Positions 8,813 through 17,071 of a DNA stretch of 46,754 bases are shown here, piece by piece (positions within the stretch are counted from its first letter, which is position 1; every line of letters begins with the position of its first letter). A model generated the notes under the pieces. That model saw only the letters and a list, made by a program, of their open reading frames with translations. It ran no database searches and was not told the origin of the DNA. Origin of the DNA: Candidatus Onthovicinus excrementipullorum (GTDB lineage Bacteria; Bacillota; Clostridia; Oscillospirales; Acutalibacteraceae); the NCBI GenBank assembly GCA_018712345.1, contig DVHG01000004.1, positions 1-46,754 of the forward strand, written 5' to 3'. Position numbers and translations under genes: made by a program.

Positions 8813-9727
8813 ATGGCATTTACCGCGAAAGATGTGCAGGCGCTGCGCGAGAAGACCGGCGTTGGCATGATGGCCTGTAAGAATGCACTGACGGAAGCAG
8901 ACGGAGATATGGAGAAGGCAATTGATATCCTCCGCGAGAAGGGACTTGCCGCTGCCACCAAAAAGGCCGGCCGCATCGCCGCCGAGGGTGTTGTGCTGAC
9001 TTATACCGATGAGGCAAAAAATGTAAGCGTGATGGTCGAGGTTAACTCCGAGACTGACTTTGTGGCTAAAAATGAAGAATTTAAGGCTTTTGTCCTTGAG
9101 GTTGCCAAGACAATTGTTGAGAACGATCCGGCGGACGTAGACGCTCTTCTTGCTGTCAAGGCCGCGGATGGCCGCACCATTCAGGAGCACCTTCAGGATA
9201 AGATCCTCGCGATCGGTGAGAACATGAAGATCCGCCGCTTTGAGCGGATCGCGGGCCACGTCGTCACGTACGTGCACGGCGGCGGCGCTGTGGGTGTTAT
9301 GGTTCAGTTTGATACGGACGATGACACCGCCAAGAAGGACGCCTTCAAGGCGATGGGCAAGGATGTTGCCATGCAGGTTGCAGCCATGAGCCCGTCCTAT
9401 CTCGACGAGGCATCTGTCCCCGCTGAGGTGATTGAGCACGAGAAGGAGATCCTCACGGCTCAGATCGTTGAGGAGGGTAAGCCGGAGGCGATCGCGCAGA
9501 AGATCGTCATGGGCCGCATCGGCAAGTTCTATAAGGAGAACTGCCTGGTGGATCAGGAGTTTGTCAAGGACAATAAGATGTCCATCAAGCAGTATGTGGA
9601 CAGCGTGGCCAAGGAGCTGGGCGCTCAGATTAAAGTCACAGGCTTTGTCCGCTATGCTAAGGGCGAGGGCCTTGAAAAGCGTCAGGAAAACTTTGCCGAC
9701 GAGGTCAAAAATCAGATTGGCATGTAA
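8813..9727 (+). CDS. tsf: Translation elongation factor Ts
   Basis: A 304-residue EF-Ts, the guanine-nucleotide exchange factor that reloads EF-Tu with GTP. The N-terminal UBA-like domain (VQALREKTGVGMMACKNAL, DGDMEKAIDILREKG) and the signature SETDFVAKNEEF are present. The two-part core domain continues through VHGGGAVGVMVQF and LVDQEFVKD. GGAGGA lies 8 nt before the ATG. It is 69 nt after rpsB with no terminator between, so the two are co-transcribed, as in most bacteria. Confidence 0.98.
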   Translation: MAFTAKDVQALREKTGVGMMACKNALTEADGDMEKAIDILREKGLAAATKKAGRIAAEGVVLTYTDEAKNVSVMVEVNSETDFVAKNEEFKAFVLEVAKTIVENDPADVDALLAVKAADGRTIQEHLQDKILAIGENMKIRRFERIAGHVVTYVHGGGAVGVMVQFDTDDDTAKKDAFKAMGKDVAMQVAAMSPSYLDEASVPAEVIEHEKEILTAQIVEEGKPEAIAQKIVMGRIGKFYKENCLVDQEFVKDNKMSIKQYVDSVAKELGAQIKVTGFVRYAKGEGLEKRQENFADEVKNQIGM

Positions 9728-9779
9728 TTCCACTGTGGCGCAAATGCCTTGTGTGGTAAAATCGTATGTTTCACAGGGG

Positions 9780-9810
9780 GTGGGCGGCTTTTGCTGTCCA
9801 CATCCTTTTT
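9780..9810 (+). terminator. Rho-independent terminator after tsf
   Basis: A 9-bp stem with two G-T pairs (9780-9788 with 9793-9801), loop TTTT, followed after four bases by five T residues. Confidence 0.7.
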
Positions 9811-9890
9811 GTAAACAGACGGGGGACGTTACAGTCAGGGTGCTTCTTCTGATTACACAGGGAAGTCGGGGTGGCTTGTACAGGCTGTCA

Positions 9891-9939
9891 AAGCCTTCCC
9901 CTTGAGGGGAAGGGGGACCGCTTGCGGTGGATGAGGTGG
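9891..9939 (+). repeat. Dispersed palindromic element, copy 1
   Basis: Two consecutive hairpins and a tail: CCTTCCCC (9894-9901) with GGGGAAGG (9906-9913), then ACCGC with GCGGT (9917-9928), then GGATGAGGTGG (9929-9939). The same architecture recurs at 32201-32255. From memory, this is a repeat present in many copies in gut Clostridia genomes, comparable in size to REP elements. The rest of the 382-nt gap between tsf and the lipoprotein gene shows no gene. Confidence 0.8.
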
Positions 9940-10109
9940 TATGGGTCCGTTTTGCGTTGGTTGGGTGCGAGATGGAAAACCCATTCATAAAGGATTTTAT
10001 CTGAAAATGCATCGTCCGTTTTTTGTTTGATTTATCCGGAGGCTGATTGTTTTTTTACGGGTGTCGTTGTAATCTGTACTTAATACAAACTTTTAAGGAG
10101 AGATGGTAA

Positions 10110-10544
10110 ATGAGTAAAAAGATTCTTGCACTGATGATGGGCCTTGCGATGGTCATCGCGCTGTCTGCCTGCACGGGGGATTCCGGGAATCAGAATAGCG
10201 GAGATAATGCTCTGTCCGCCTCGCAGAATGGTCAGGCACAGACGGAGGATGTGTTTGCCAAATTCGAAAAGGGTCTGAGCGATCTGGGGATGACATATTC
10301 CGCCAAGACGGAGACTGTCGCAGATATGATCGGCGGCATTAAGGGCCAGAAGTACACAATGGACGGCTACACGATTGAGCTGTATCAGTTTGACCCGTCC
10401 AGCGACGCCTACAAGTCTGCGGAGGAGAAACAGGCGGTTACGATGGAGGGGTTCGGCGACTTTTCCGTATATGTCCATAACGGCATGGTCATGATGAAGG
10501 ATGGCGTGCCGCAGAATGTCGTGGATCTGTTCAACACACTGTAA
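10110..10544 (+). CDS. Small predicted lipoprotein
   Basis: A 144-residue protein with a lipoprotein signal: MSKK, a hydrophobic core and the lipobox LSAC, with Cys at about residue 18 as the predicted acylated residue. A Gly/Ser/Asn/Gln-rich linker follows, then a compact domain of about 100 residues (FAKFEKGLSDLGMTYSAKT through MEGFGDFSVYVHNGMVMM) with mixed helix and strand character. I do not recognise the family. It should sit on the outer face of the membrane. AAGGAGAGATGG precedes the ATG. It has its own terminator and lies between tsf and pyrH, which are usually adjacent, so it looks like an insertion into a conserved cluster. Confidence 0.75.
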   Translation: MSKKILALMMGLAMVIALSACTGDSGNQNSGDNALSASQNGQAQTEDVFAKFEKGLSDLGMTYSAKTETVADMIGGIKGQKYTMDGYTIELYQFDPSSDAYKSAEEKQAVTMEGFGDFSVYVHNGMVMMKDGVPQNVVDLFNTL

Positions 10545-10558
10545 ATTTGTTTTTTGTG

Positions 10559-10587
10559 CAGGATCGGCTGCGGCCGGTCCTGTTTTT
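10559..10587 (+). terminator. Rho-independent terminator after lipoprotein gene
   Basis: A 9-bp stem (10559-10567 with 10574-10582, one G-T pair) with a 6-nt loop, followed by five T residues. Confidence 0.85.
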
Positions 10588-10645
10588 ATATGTCCGCAAC
10601 GGGGCGAACGCAGCGTAAACTCAGCGCGTGTTCTCATTTTATCTC

Positions 10646-10674
10646 TTTACATATGGCCGGTTATGAAGTAAAAT
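10646..10674 (+). promoter_or_regulatory. Sigma-A-type promoter for the pyrH-polC cluster
   Basis: TTTACA (10646-10651), a 17-nt spacer, then TAAAAT (10669-10674). It lies 57 nt before pyrH. No terminator is visible from here to the end of polC. Confidence 0.75.
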
Positions 10675-10731
10675 AAATAGGAAGACAGGCCGGCGCTGAC
10701 AGAGCCGGACTTTGACAAGGGAGGCTTTTGG

Positions 10732-11451
10732 ATGCAGCCGAAATATAAACGGATCCTGCTCAAGCTGAGCGGGGAAGTGCTTGCGGGGGAATGTGGCCAC
10801 GGGATCGATTTTGATACGGTGCTCACCATCTGTTCCGCCGTTAAGGAGTGCACCCGGATGGGGGTGGAGATCGGCCTGGTCGTCGGGGGCGGCAACTTCT
10901 GGCGCGGGCGCTCAAGCGGCGACATGGACCGCACCCGTGCGGATCACATGGGGATGCTCGCCACGGTCATGAATTCCCTTGCACTGTGCGACGCACTGGA
11001 GCAGTTGGAGGTCCCGGTCCGCGTGCAGACGGCGATTGCCATGCAGCAGATTGCGGAACCCTACATCCGCAACCGGGCAATCCGTCACCTGGAAAAGGGA
11101 CGCGTTGTGATTTTTGGCTGTGGGACGGGCAATCCGTTCTTCACCACAGATACGGCCGCGGCGCTGCGGGCGGCGGAAATCGACGCGGAGGTCATCTTCA
11201 AGGCGACGAATGTGGACGGTATCTATGATAAAGATCCCCACAAGTTCCCGGATGCGGTCAAGTTTGACACGCTCACGCACATGGATGTCCTGCAAAAGGG
11301 GTTGAACGTGATGGACTCCACGGCAGCTTCCCTCTGCCGGGATAATCACATCTCCATTCTCGTATTTAATCTGAATGACCCAATGAACATCGTCCGTGCC
11401 GTCAAGGGTGAAAATATCGGCACATTAGTTAAGGAGGAAGAGGAGCAATGA
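10732..11451 (+). CDS. pyrH: UMP kinase
   Basis: A 239-residue uridylate kinase, phosphorylating UMP to UDP with ATP in pyrimidine nucleotide synthesis. It belongs to the bacterial amino-acid-kinase fold family, shown by [15 protein letters not shown], the [13 protein letters not shown] glycine loop, [16 protein letters not shown] and [32 protein letters not shown] near the C-terminus is also typical. GGGAGG lies upstream of the ATG. Its stop overlaps the frr start (ATGA), indicating translational coupling, as in the conserved pyrH-frr pair of Firmicutes. Confidence 0.98.
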   Translation: MQPKYKRILLKLSGEVLAGECGHGIDFDTVLTICSAVKECTRMGVEIGLVVGGGNFWRGRSSGDMDRTRADHMGMLATVMNSLALCDALEQLEVPVRVQTAIAMQQIAEPYIRNRAIRHLEKGRVVIFGCGTGNPFFTTDTAAALRAAEIDAEVIFKATNVDGIYDKDPHKFPDAVKFDTLTHMDVLQKGLNVMDSTAASLCRDNHISILVFNLNDPMNIVRAVKGENIGTLVKEEEEQ

Positions 11452-12002
11452 AAGAAGTTTTTGACAACGCCAACGAACGCATGAATAAGACCCTGAACGC
11501 CCTGGAGAAGGAGTACGGCACCATCCGCGCGGGGCGTGCAAATCCGGCGGTTTTGGATAAGATTACCGTCGACTATTATGGGACGCCGACTCCGATCCCG
11601 CAGCTCGCCTCCGTGTCGGTGTCCGAGGCGCGCATGCTCGTCATCCAGCCGTGGGATAACTCTCTGTTGGGCGCCGTGGGCAAGGCCATTCAGGCCTCCG
11701 ATATCGGCATCAATCCGCAGAATGACGGCCGTGTGATCCGCCTGACCTTCCCGCCGCTGACGGAGGACCGCCGCCGCGAGATCGTCAAGGATATCAAGAA
11801 GTACGAGGAGGAGGCCAAGGTGGCCGTCCGTTCCGTGCGCCGCGACTGCATTGAAAAGCTCAAGGCAAAGAAAAAGGCCTCCGAAATCACGGAAGATGAT
11901 TTGAAAAGCGGCGAGGAGAGGCTTCAGCAGATCACGGACAAATTCGTCAAGATGATCAGCGATGTCTCCGCCCAGAAGGAAAAGGAAATTATGGAAATCT
12001 GA
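11448..12002 (+). CDS. frr: Ribosome recycling factor
   Basis: A 184-residue RRF, which with EF-G splits post-termination ribosomes. Length and motifs are standard: [63 protein letters not shown] and EDRRREIVK. It starts inside the pyrH stop codon (ATGA overlap), with AAGGAGGAAGAGG upstream inside pyrH. A 115-nt gap with a GC-rich hairpin separates it from uppS. Confidence 0.98.
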   Translation: MKEVFDNANERMNKTLNALEKEYGTIRAGRANPAVLDKITVDYYGTPTPIPQLASVSVSEARMLVIQPWDNSLLGAVGKAIQASDIGINPQNDGRVIRLTFPPLTEDRRREIVKDIKKYEEEAKVAVRSVRRDCIEKLKAKKKASEITEDDLKSGEERLQQITDKFVKMISDVSAQKEKEIMEI

Positions 12003-12047
12003 AACGGTTTACGGCGTATACCGCGGCCTTGGCCGTGCTGCGCAGAG

Positions 12048-12073
12048 GGGCGGCGCATCCTGATGTGCCGCCC
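12048..12073 (+). other. GC-rich hairpin between frr and uppS, not a classic terminator
   Basis: An 11-bp stem (12048-12058 with 12063-12073) and a 4-nt loop, without a following T run. It may mark an RNA processing point or reduce read-through into uppS; the sequence alone does not decide. Confidence 0.5.
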
Positions 12074-12117
12074 ACCGTTCATTATAGGCAGAGGATGCCG
12101 GAGGATGGAGGATTCCC

Positions 12118-12840
12118 ATGGACAGCAGATTTGAGATACTGCCCCGCCACGTGGGCGTGATTATGGACGGCAACGGCCGGTGGGCCAAAAAGCGCGGCCT
12201 GCCGCGTGGAGAGGGCCACAAGGCCGGCGCCCGTGTGTTCCGTGAGATCACTAAATACGCCCGCAGGATTGGGATTGAGTATATCACCTATTATGCCTTT
12301 TCCACGGAAAACTGGAACAGGCCCAAGGAGGAGATCGACGGCATCATGGAGCTCTTCCGCGAGTATCTGTTCGAGTCGGAGGAGCGGCTGGATGAGAACG
12401 AGCAGGAGGGGATGCAGGTCCGCTTCATCGGCGAGAAGGCGGGCCTCCCGGAGGATATAGTTGCCCTCATGGCGCGCGCGGAGCAGGAGACGAGCACGGC
12501 AAGTGATATAGTCGTCAATCTGGCTATCAACTACGGCGGCCAGGCGGAGATCGCGCACAGTGCGCGGGAGCTGGCGGCTGCGGTGGCGCGCGGCGAGCTC
12601 AAACCGGAGGAGATTACGCCGGATCAGATCGCACAGCACCTGTATACGGCGGGCCAGCCGCCGCTTGATCTGGTCATCCGCCCGAGCGGGGAGTACCGCC
12701 TGTCCAACTTTATGATCTGGCAGGCCGCCTATGCGGAGTTCTGGTACTCCGATGTGCTCTGGCCGGATTTCACGCCCGCTGACTTTGACCGGGCGATGTT
12801 TGACTTTGCCAAGCGCAACCGGCGCTTCGGCGGCGTATGA
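12118..12840 (+). CDS. uppS: Undecaprenyl diphosphate synthase (cis-prenyltransferase)
   Basis: A 240-residue enzyme that extends farnesyl diphosphate with isopentenyl units to the C55 lipid carrier for peptidoglycan. The family motif GVIMDGNGRWAKKRG carries the catalytic Asp17; FSTENWNRP and RPSGEYRLSNFMIWQAAYAE match the conserved C-terminal substrate-binding region, with Pro and Tyr where Thr and Gln/Met are more usual (RTSGEQRLSNF). It starts at ATG 12118 after a GGAGGA-type site. cdsA follows 16 nt later. The cluster supplies isoprenoid precursors via dxr and ispG further on. Confidence 0.97.
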   Translation: MDSRFEILPRHVGVIMDGNGRWAKKRGLPRGEGHKAGARVFREITKYARRIGIEYITYYAFSTENWNRPKEEIDGIMELFREYLFESEERLDENEQEGMQVRFIGEKAGLPEDIVALMARAEQETSTASDIVVNLAINYGGQAEIAHSARELAAAVARGELKPEEITPDQIAQHLYTAGQPPLDLVIRPSGEYRLSNFMIWQAAYAEFWYSDVLWPDFTPADFDRAMFDFAKRNRRFGGV

Positions 12841-12856
12841 GCAGGAGGGGTAATCA

Positions 12857-13696
12857 ATGAAGCAGCGAATACTTTCCGGTATCGTCATGGCCGTCATCTT
12901 TGTGCTGATGCTCGTGACGCTGTACACGCCGGTGTTCTATATCCTGATGGGCGTGCTGTCCGTCATCGCCGTCCATGAGATTGAGCAGGTCGTCCAGGTG
13001 AAAAATTGGGGAATCCGCATCCTCAGCGGTGTTTTTGCCCTGTTCTTGCCGATCTATTACGGTCTGCGTCTGGAGTTTTCCCTTGCGCTGGTTCTGGTGC
13101 CGCTGGCGATCCTGATGCTGATCTGCATGCTCGCGCGGTATGGCACCACACCGTTTGAGCAGGTGTCCTCGGCCTTCGCGGTGACGCTGATGGTCTCCTT
13201 TGGCTTTTCCACCTTTGTGCTCGTGCGCGACTGCTATCTGGACGCGCCGGATAAATTTGTCAAGCTGGACGGGCTCTATCTCATCCTGTTTGGCTTTATC
13301 TGCTCCTGGGTGACGGATATTGGGGCGTATTTTGTCGGTCGCTTTTTGGGCAAGCATAAGCTGTCCCCCAAAATCAGCCCCAAAAAGACGGTGGAGGGCG
13401 CGGTCGGCGGCGTTGTTTTTGCGGCGCTGATCAATGCGCTGGTGCTGTTTGTGTTTGACCGCTGGATCTTTGAGTCCGCGCATCTGCCCTACTATATTAT
13501 TATTCCGCTCTCGCTCGTCCTATCGGTCATCAGCATGTTTGGCGACCTCTCTGCGAGCGTAATCAAGCGGAACTTCGGCGTCAAGGATTTCGGCAAGCTG
13601 ATCCCCGGGCACGGCGGCATTATGGACCGGTTTGACAGCTGCCTGTTTGTGTTCCCGGTGCTGTTTTTTGCCGTGAAAATCATCGGAATCGTCTGA
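12857..13696 (+). CDS. cdsA: Phosphatidate cytidylyltransferase (CDP-diglyceride synthase)
   Basis: A 279-residue integral membrane enzyme making CDP-diacylglycerol from phosphatidate and CTP, the entry to phospholipid synthesis. Several hydrophobic helices fill the first 200 residues. The C-terminal family signature is complete ([20 protein letters not shown], then HGGIMDR), with the Lys-Asp pair and HGG-x-x-DR. Upstream [19 protein letters not shown] and [17 protein letters not shown] are also typical. A GGAGGGG site precedes ATG 12857. It lies between uppS and dxr, as in Bacillus. Confidence 0.97.
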   Translation: MKQRILSGIVMAVIFVLMLVTLYTPVFYILMGVLSVIAVHEIEQVVQVKNWGIRILSGVFALFLPIYYGLRLEFSLALVLVPLAILMLICMLARYGTTPFEQVSSAFAVTLMVSFGFSTFVLVRDCYLDAPDKFVKLDGLYLILFGFICSWVTDIGAYFVGRFLGKHKLSPKISPKKTVEGAVGGVVFAALINALVLFVFDRWIFESAHLPYYIIIPLSLVLSVISMFGDLSASVIKRNFGVKDFGKLIPGHGGIMDRFDSCLFVFPVLFFAVKIIGIV

Positions 13697-13747
13697 TCGT
13701 GGAATAAATGCACGCGTTTCCCGTAAACTTAAAGGAGGAAACAGAAA

Positions 13748-14899
13748 ATGACGAAAGATTTATGCATCCTCGGCTCCACCGGATCCATCGGCCGTCAGGC
13801 GCTCGACGTGGTTGACAAGTGCGGTCTGCACGTGACGGCGCTGACCGCGTGCAGAAATGTGGAGATCATGGAGGAGCAGATCCGTAAATACCGCCCGGCC
13901 TATGCCGCCATGAGCGATGCGCAGGCGGCGGAGGCATTAAAGGTAAAGGTTGCCGATACCGGCACCAGGGTGCTGTCCGGCCATGCGGGCGTGTGCGAGT
14001 GCGCGTGCTGCTCCGGGGCGGATACGGTGCTCAATTCAATCGTCGGAATCGCCGGACTGGAGCCCACGCTGGCTGCGGTGCAGGCCGGGGAGAATGTCGC
14101 CCTCGCCAATAAGGAGACACTCGTCGCGGGCGGCCATCTCGTTACCCGTGCCGTGCGGGAGAAGGGTGTGGCCCTGTTGCCGGTGGACAGCGAGCACTCC
14201 GCCATCTTTCAGTCCCTTCAGGGCTCACCCGGGAAAAAAGCCGTTCACAAACTGATCCTGACGGCCTCCGGCGGTCCATTTTTTGGTAAAACGCGCGCCG
14301 AGCTGGAAAACGTGACGGCAGAGCAGGCACTCAACCACCCCAACTGGAGCATGGGGCCCAAGATCACCGTGGACTCCGCCTCCATGATGAACAAGGGGCT
14401 GGAACTGATCGAGGCAGTCTGGCTCTTTGATATGAGGCCGTCCGATATTGAGATTGTCATCCACCGGGAGAGCATTGTCCACTCCCTGGTAGAGTATGTG
14501 GACCACTCGGTGATCGCGCAGCTCGGGCTGCCTGATATGCGCATCCCGATCCAGTACGCACTGACCTATCCGGAGCGCTTTGAATCTCCAGTCGGGCGGC
14601 TCAGCCTTGCCCAAGTGGGCAAGCTGACCTTTTATGATCCGGACTATGAGACGTTCCCGCTGATGGACGTCTGCCGCCGTGCGATCGAGCGGGGCGGTCT
14701 GTATCCGGCATATGCCAACTCGGCCAACGAGGAGGCCAATCTCCTGTTCCGTCAGGGGAAAATCAAATTCATGCAGATCGCGCAGCTGGTTGCGGACGCG
14801 GTGGAGCGCGCCCCACAGTGCGATGATTATACCCTTCAGGACGTTCTGGACGCGGACGTCCATGCCCGGGCGATGGTTCGGGAGCGTATTCAGGCGTAA
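13748..14899 (+). CDS. dxr: 1-deoxy-D-xylulose 5-phosphate reductoisomerase
   Basis: A 383-residue enzyme of the MEP isoprenoid pathway, converting DXP to methylerythritol 4-phosphate with NADPH. The nucleotide-binding loop GSTGSIG starts at residue 9. The metal and substrate residues sit in LLPVDSEHSAIFQ, and ASGGPFF, NHPNWSMGPKITVDSASMMNKGLE (in parts) and IHRESIVHS are all intact. AAAGGAGG precedes the ATG. Its stop overlaps an ATG of a seven-codon frame, and rseP starts within about 20-30 nt, so coupling is likely. With ispG two genes on, the window carries two steps of the MEP pathway. Confidence 0.97.
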   Translation: MTKDLCILGSTGSIGRQALDVVDKCGLHVTALTACRNVEIMEEQIRKYRPAYAAMSDAQAAEALKVKVADTGTRVLSGHAGVCECACCSGADTVLNSIVGIAGLEPTLAAVQAGENVALANKETLVAGGHLVTRAVREKGVALLPVDSEHSAIFQSLQGSPGKKAVHKLILTASGGPFFGKTRAELENVTAEQALNHPNWSMGPKITVDSASMMNKGLELIEAVWLFDMRPSDIEIVIHRESIVHSLVEYVDHSVIAQLGLPDMRIPIQYALTYPERFESPVGRLSLAQVGKLTFYDPDYETFPLMDVCRRAIERGGLYPAYANSANEEANLLFRQGKIKFMQIAQLVADAVERAPQCDDYTLQDVLDADVHARAMVRERIQA

Positions 14900-14914
14900 T
14901 GCGTCCGTATTTTC

Positions 14915-14923
14915 GGAGGTGAT
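14915..14923 (+). promoter_or_regulatory. Strong Shine-Dalgarno site that frames the unusual rseP start
   Basis: GGAGGTGAT is an extended match to the 16S rRNA 3' end. The normal 8-nt gap puts the start codon at ATC 14928, not at any ATG, GTG or TTG. The only upstream canonical in-frame codon nearby, GTG 14919, overlaps this site; CTG 14934 is 14 nt away. Confidence 0.6.
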
Positions 14924-16007
14924 TCTTATCCAGCTGCTCGTCTCAGCCGCATCTGTATGGGGCAAGGTCTGGCCGGTCCTGATCGCTATTCTTTTTTTCG
15001 GCTTTATCATCCTGATCCATGAGTTTGGGCACCTGATCGTGGCCAAATGGTGCGGCGTGCAGGTGAATGAGTTTGCGATCGGCATGGGGCCGAAGCTGTT
15101 CAGCTTTGGCAAAAGGGAGACGAAGTATTCCCTCCGCTTGCTCCCGTTCGGTGGCTTTTGCAGCATGGAGGGGGAGAGCGGCGAGGAGGACGGCGAGAAA
15201 AAGCCGCCCAACCCCCGCGCCTTTACGGCCAAACCGGTCTGGAAACGGATCCTGATCATCTGCGCCGGCGCCGCCATGAACCTGCTGCTCGGGCTGATCC
15301 TTGTGGGGATCCTGACGGGGACGCAGGAGCTGGTTGGAACCAATCAGGTGGCCCGATTTTCCGAGGGGGCGGTGAGCAATACCACCGGCCTGCAGGAGGG
15401 GGATAAGATCCTGCGTGTCAACGGGACGCGCGTGCTCTCCAGCAGCGATATCACCTATCTCGTAGCCCGTGACGGGGACGGGACGGTCGATTTCACCGTG
15501 GAGCGCGGCGGGGAAAAACTGGAGCTGCCCAACGTCCGCTTTGCCACGGAGGAGCAGGACGGGCGCACCGTGATCCGGTTCGATTTTTCAATCATCGGGG
15601 AGCCGCGCTCCGTCGGCAATGTGCTGCGCAGCACCTTTGCGGAGACAGCCTCCATGGCGCGGCTCGTCTGGCTGAGCCTCTTTGATCTGCTCACCGGGCA
15701 GTATGGCCTGAGCGATCTGGCGGGCCCCGTCGGAACGGTCAGCGTCATCGCGCAGGCGGCGTCGGTGGATCTATCCGGGGCCGTGAACCTGATGGCATTC
15801 ATCACGATCAATATCGGGATTTTCAATCTGCTGCCCATTCCGGCACTGGATGGCGGCAAGCTGATCTTCCTCATCATTGAGGGCATCCGGCGCAAACCGG
15901 TCAATCCCAAATATGAGGGGTGGGTGACCGCTGCAGGATTTGCGATTCTGCTTGTCCTGATGTTGGTCCTGCTCTTCCACGATATACTCAATCTGATAAG
16001 GACGTGA
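14919..16007 (+). CDS. rseP: RIP metalloprotease RseP/RasP (site-2 protease)
   Basis: A membrane-embedded zinc protease of about 360 residues that cleaves anti-sigma factors and remnant signal peptides within the membrane. HEFGH in the first helix supplies the catalytic Glu and two zinc His; the third ligand is in NLLPIPALDGGKL near the C-terminus. A PDZ domain lies between (GAVSNTTGLQEGDKILRVNG, in parts). Four hydrophobic segments are visible. The start is uncertain: the coordinate uses GTG 14919, but the Shine-Dalgarno spacing favours a non-canonical ATC at 14928, three codons later. The much longer open frame inside dxr is not credible. ispG begins 5 nt after the stop. Confidence 0.93.
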   Translation: MILIQLLVSAASVWGKVWPVLIAILFFGFIILIHEFGHLIVAKWCGVQVNEFAIGMGPKLFSFGKRETKYSLRLLPFGGFCSMEGESGEEDGEKKPPNPRAFTAKPVWKRILIICAGAAMNLLLGLILVGILTGTQELVGTNQVARFSEGAVSNTTGLQEGDKILRVNGTRVLSSSDITYLVARDGDGTVDFTVERGGEKLELPNVRFATEEQDGRTVIRFDFSIIGEPRSVGNVLRSTFAETASMARLVWLSLFDLLTGQYGLSDLAGPVGTVSVIAQAASVDLSGAVNLMAFITINIGIFNLLPIPALDGGKLIFLIIEGIRRKPVNPKYEGWVTAAGFAILLVLMLVLLFHDILNLIRT

Positions 16008-16012
16008 ACCAT

Positions 16013-17059
16013 ATGAGAAGAAAGACGCGGCAGGTGCGCGCCGGGAATGTAACCATCGGCTCCGGCGCGCCGGTGACGGTGCAGTCCATGCTCAACGTGA
16101 TCGCCTCGGATGCCGAAGGGAATGTCCGGCAGGCGGTGGCGCTGGAAAAGGCGGGCTGTGAGATCGTGCGCATGTCCGTCCCGGATCAGGATGCGGTGCG
16201 TTCCTTTGCCAAGGTGCGCGAGCATATTTCCATCCCCCTGGTGGCGGATATCCATTTTGACTACCGCATGGCGCTGGAGAGCGTGGCCGCCGGCGCGGAT
16301 AAAATCCGCATTAATCCCGGCAATATCGGGGATGAGTCCCGGGTTAAAAAGGTTGTGGATGCCTGCCGTGCGGCCGGTGTGCCCATTCGTATCGGCGTCA
16401 ATTCCGGCTCCGTGGAAAAGGAAATTCTCGCCAAGTACGGCGGTCCCACACCGCAGGCGCTGGTGGACAGCGCCCTGCACCACGCTGCCCTGCTGGAAAA
16501 ATATGATTTTTACGATACCGTGATCTCCATCAAGTCCTCCAGTGTGCCGGATATGGTGCAGGCCTACCGGCTGGCGGCAGAGCAGTGCGACTATCCGCTC
16601 CACCTGGGCGTAACGGAGGCCGGCACTGCGCACATGGGGCTGATCAAGTCTGCTGCCGGAATCGGTTCGCTGCTGATGGACGGGATCGGCGATACGATCC
16701 GCGTCTCCCTGACGGCGGACCCGGTTCAGGAGGTCTACGCGGGCCACGATATCCTGAATGCGATCGGTCTGCGCACGGACAGGCCGCAGCTTGTCTCCTG
16801 CCCCACGTGCGGCAGGACGAAGGTTGATCTCATCGCCATCGCAGGCGAGGTGGAAAAGCGCCTGGCCGGCTGCCATAAGCCGATCAAGGTGGCGGTGATG
16901 GGCTGCGTCGTCAACGGGCCGGGGGAGGCCAAAGAGGCCGATATCGGCATTGCCGGCGGCGACGGCTGCGGGCTGATCTTCAAAAAGGGGGAGGTCCTGC
17001 GCAAGGTGCCGGAGGACCGGATCGTGGACGAGCTGATGGCTGAAATCGAAAAGATGTGA
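16013..17059 (+). CDS. ispG: 4-hydroxy-3-methylbut-2-en-1-yl diphosphate synthase
   Basis: A 348-residue GcpE/IspG, the iron-sulfur enzyme converting MEcPP to HMBPP near the end of the MEP pathway. The N-terminal TIM-barrel begins VTVQSMLNVIASD; PLVADIHFDYRMALE and KIRINPGNIGD match the family. The C-terminal [4Fe-4S] ligands are visible in SCPTCGRTKVDL and VMGCVVNGPGEAKEADIGIAGG (in parts). The ATG at 16013 has AAGGA upstream; a longer frame overlapping rseP is rejected. It occupies the place between rseP and polC where Bacillus has proS. Confidence 0.97.
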   Translation: MRRKTRQVRAGNVTIGSGAPVTVQSMLNVIASDAEGNVRQAVALEKAGCEIVRMSVPDQDAVRSFAKVREHISIPLVADIHFDYRMALESVAAGADKIRINPGNIGDESRVKKVVDACRAAGVPIRIGVNSGSVEKEILAKYGGPTPQALVDSALHHAALLEKYDFYDTVISIKSSSVPDMVQAYRLAAEQCDYPLHLGVTEAGTAHMGLIKSAAGIGSLLMDGIGDTIRVSLTADPVQEVYAGHDILNAIGLRTDRPQLVSCPTCGRTKVDLIAIAGEVEKRLAGCHKPIKVAVMGCVVNGPGEAKEADIGIAGGDGCGLIFKKGEVLRKVPEDRIVDELMAEIEKM

Positions 17060-17071
17060 GGGTATTTTTCA

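Noticed and set aside
7997-10012. A 671-residue open frame on the minus strand over rpsB and tsf
   Set aside because: It is antisense to two certain genes and arises from their codon bias; no ribosome-binding site or recognisable domain.
14899-14922. Seven-codon frame MRPYFRR overlapping the dxr stop
   Set aside because: Too short and without a ribosome-binding site to call a gene; mentioned only for possible coupling to rseP.
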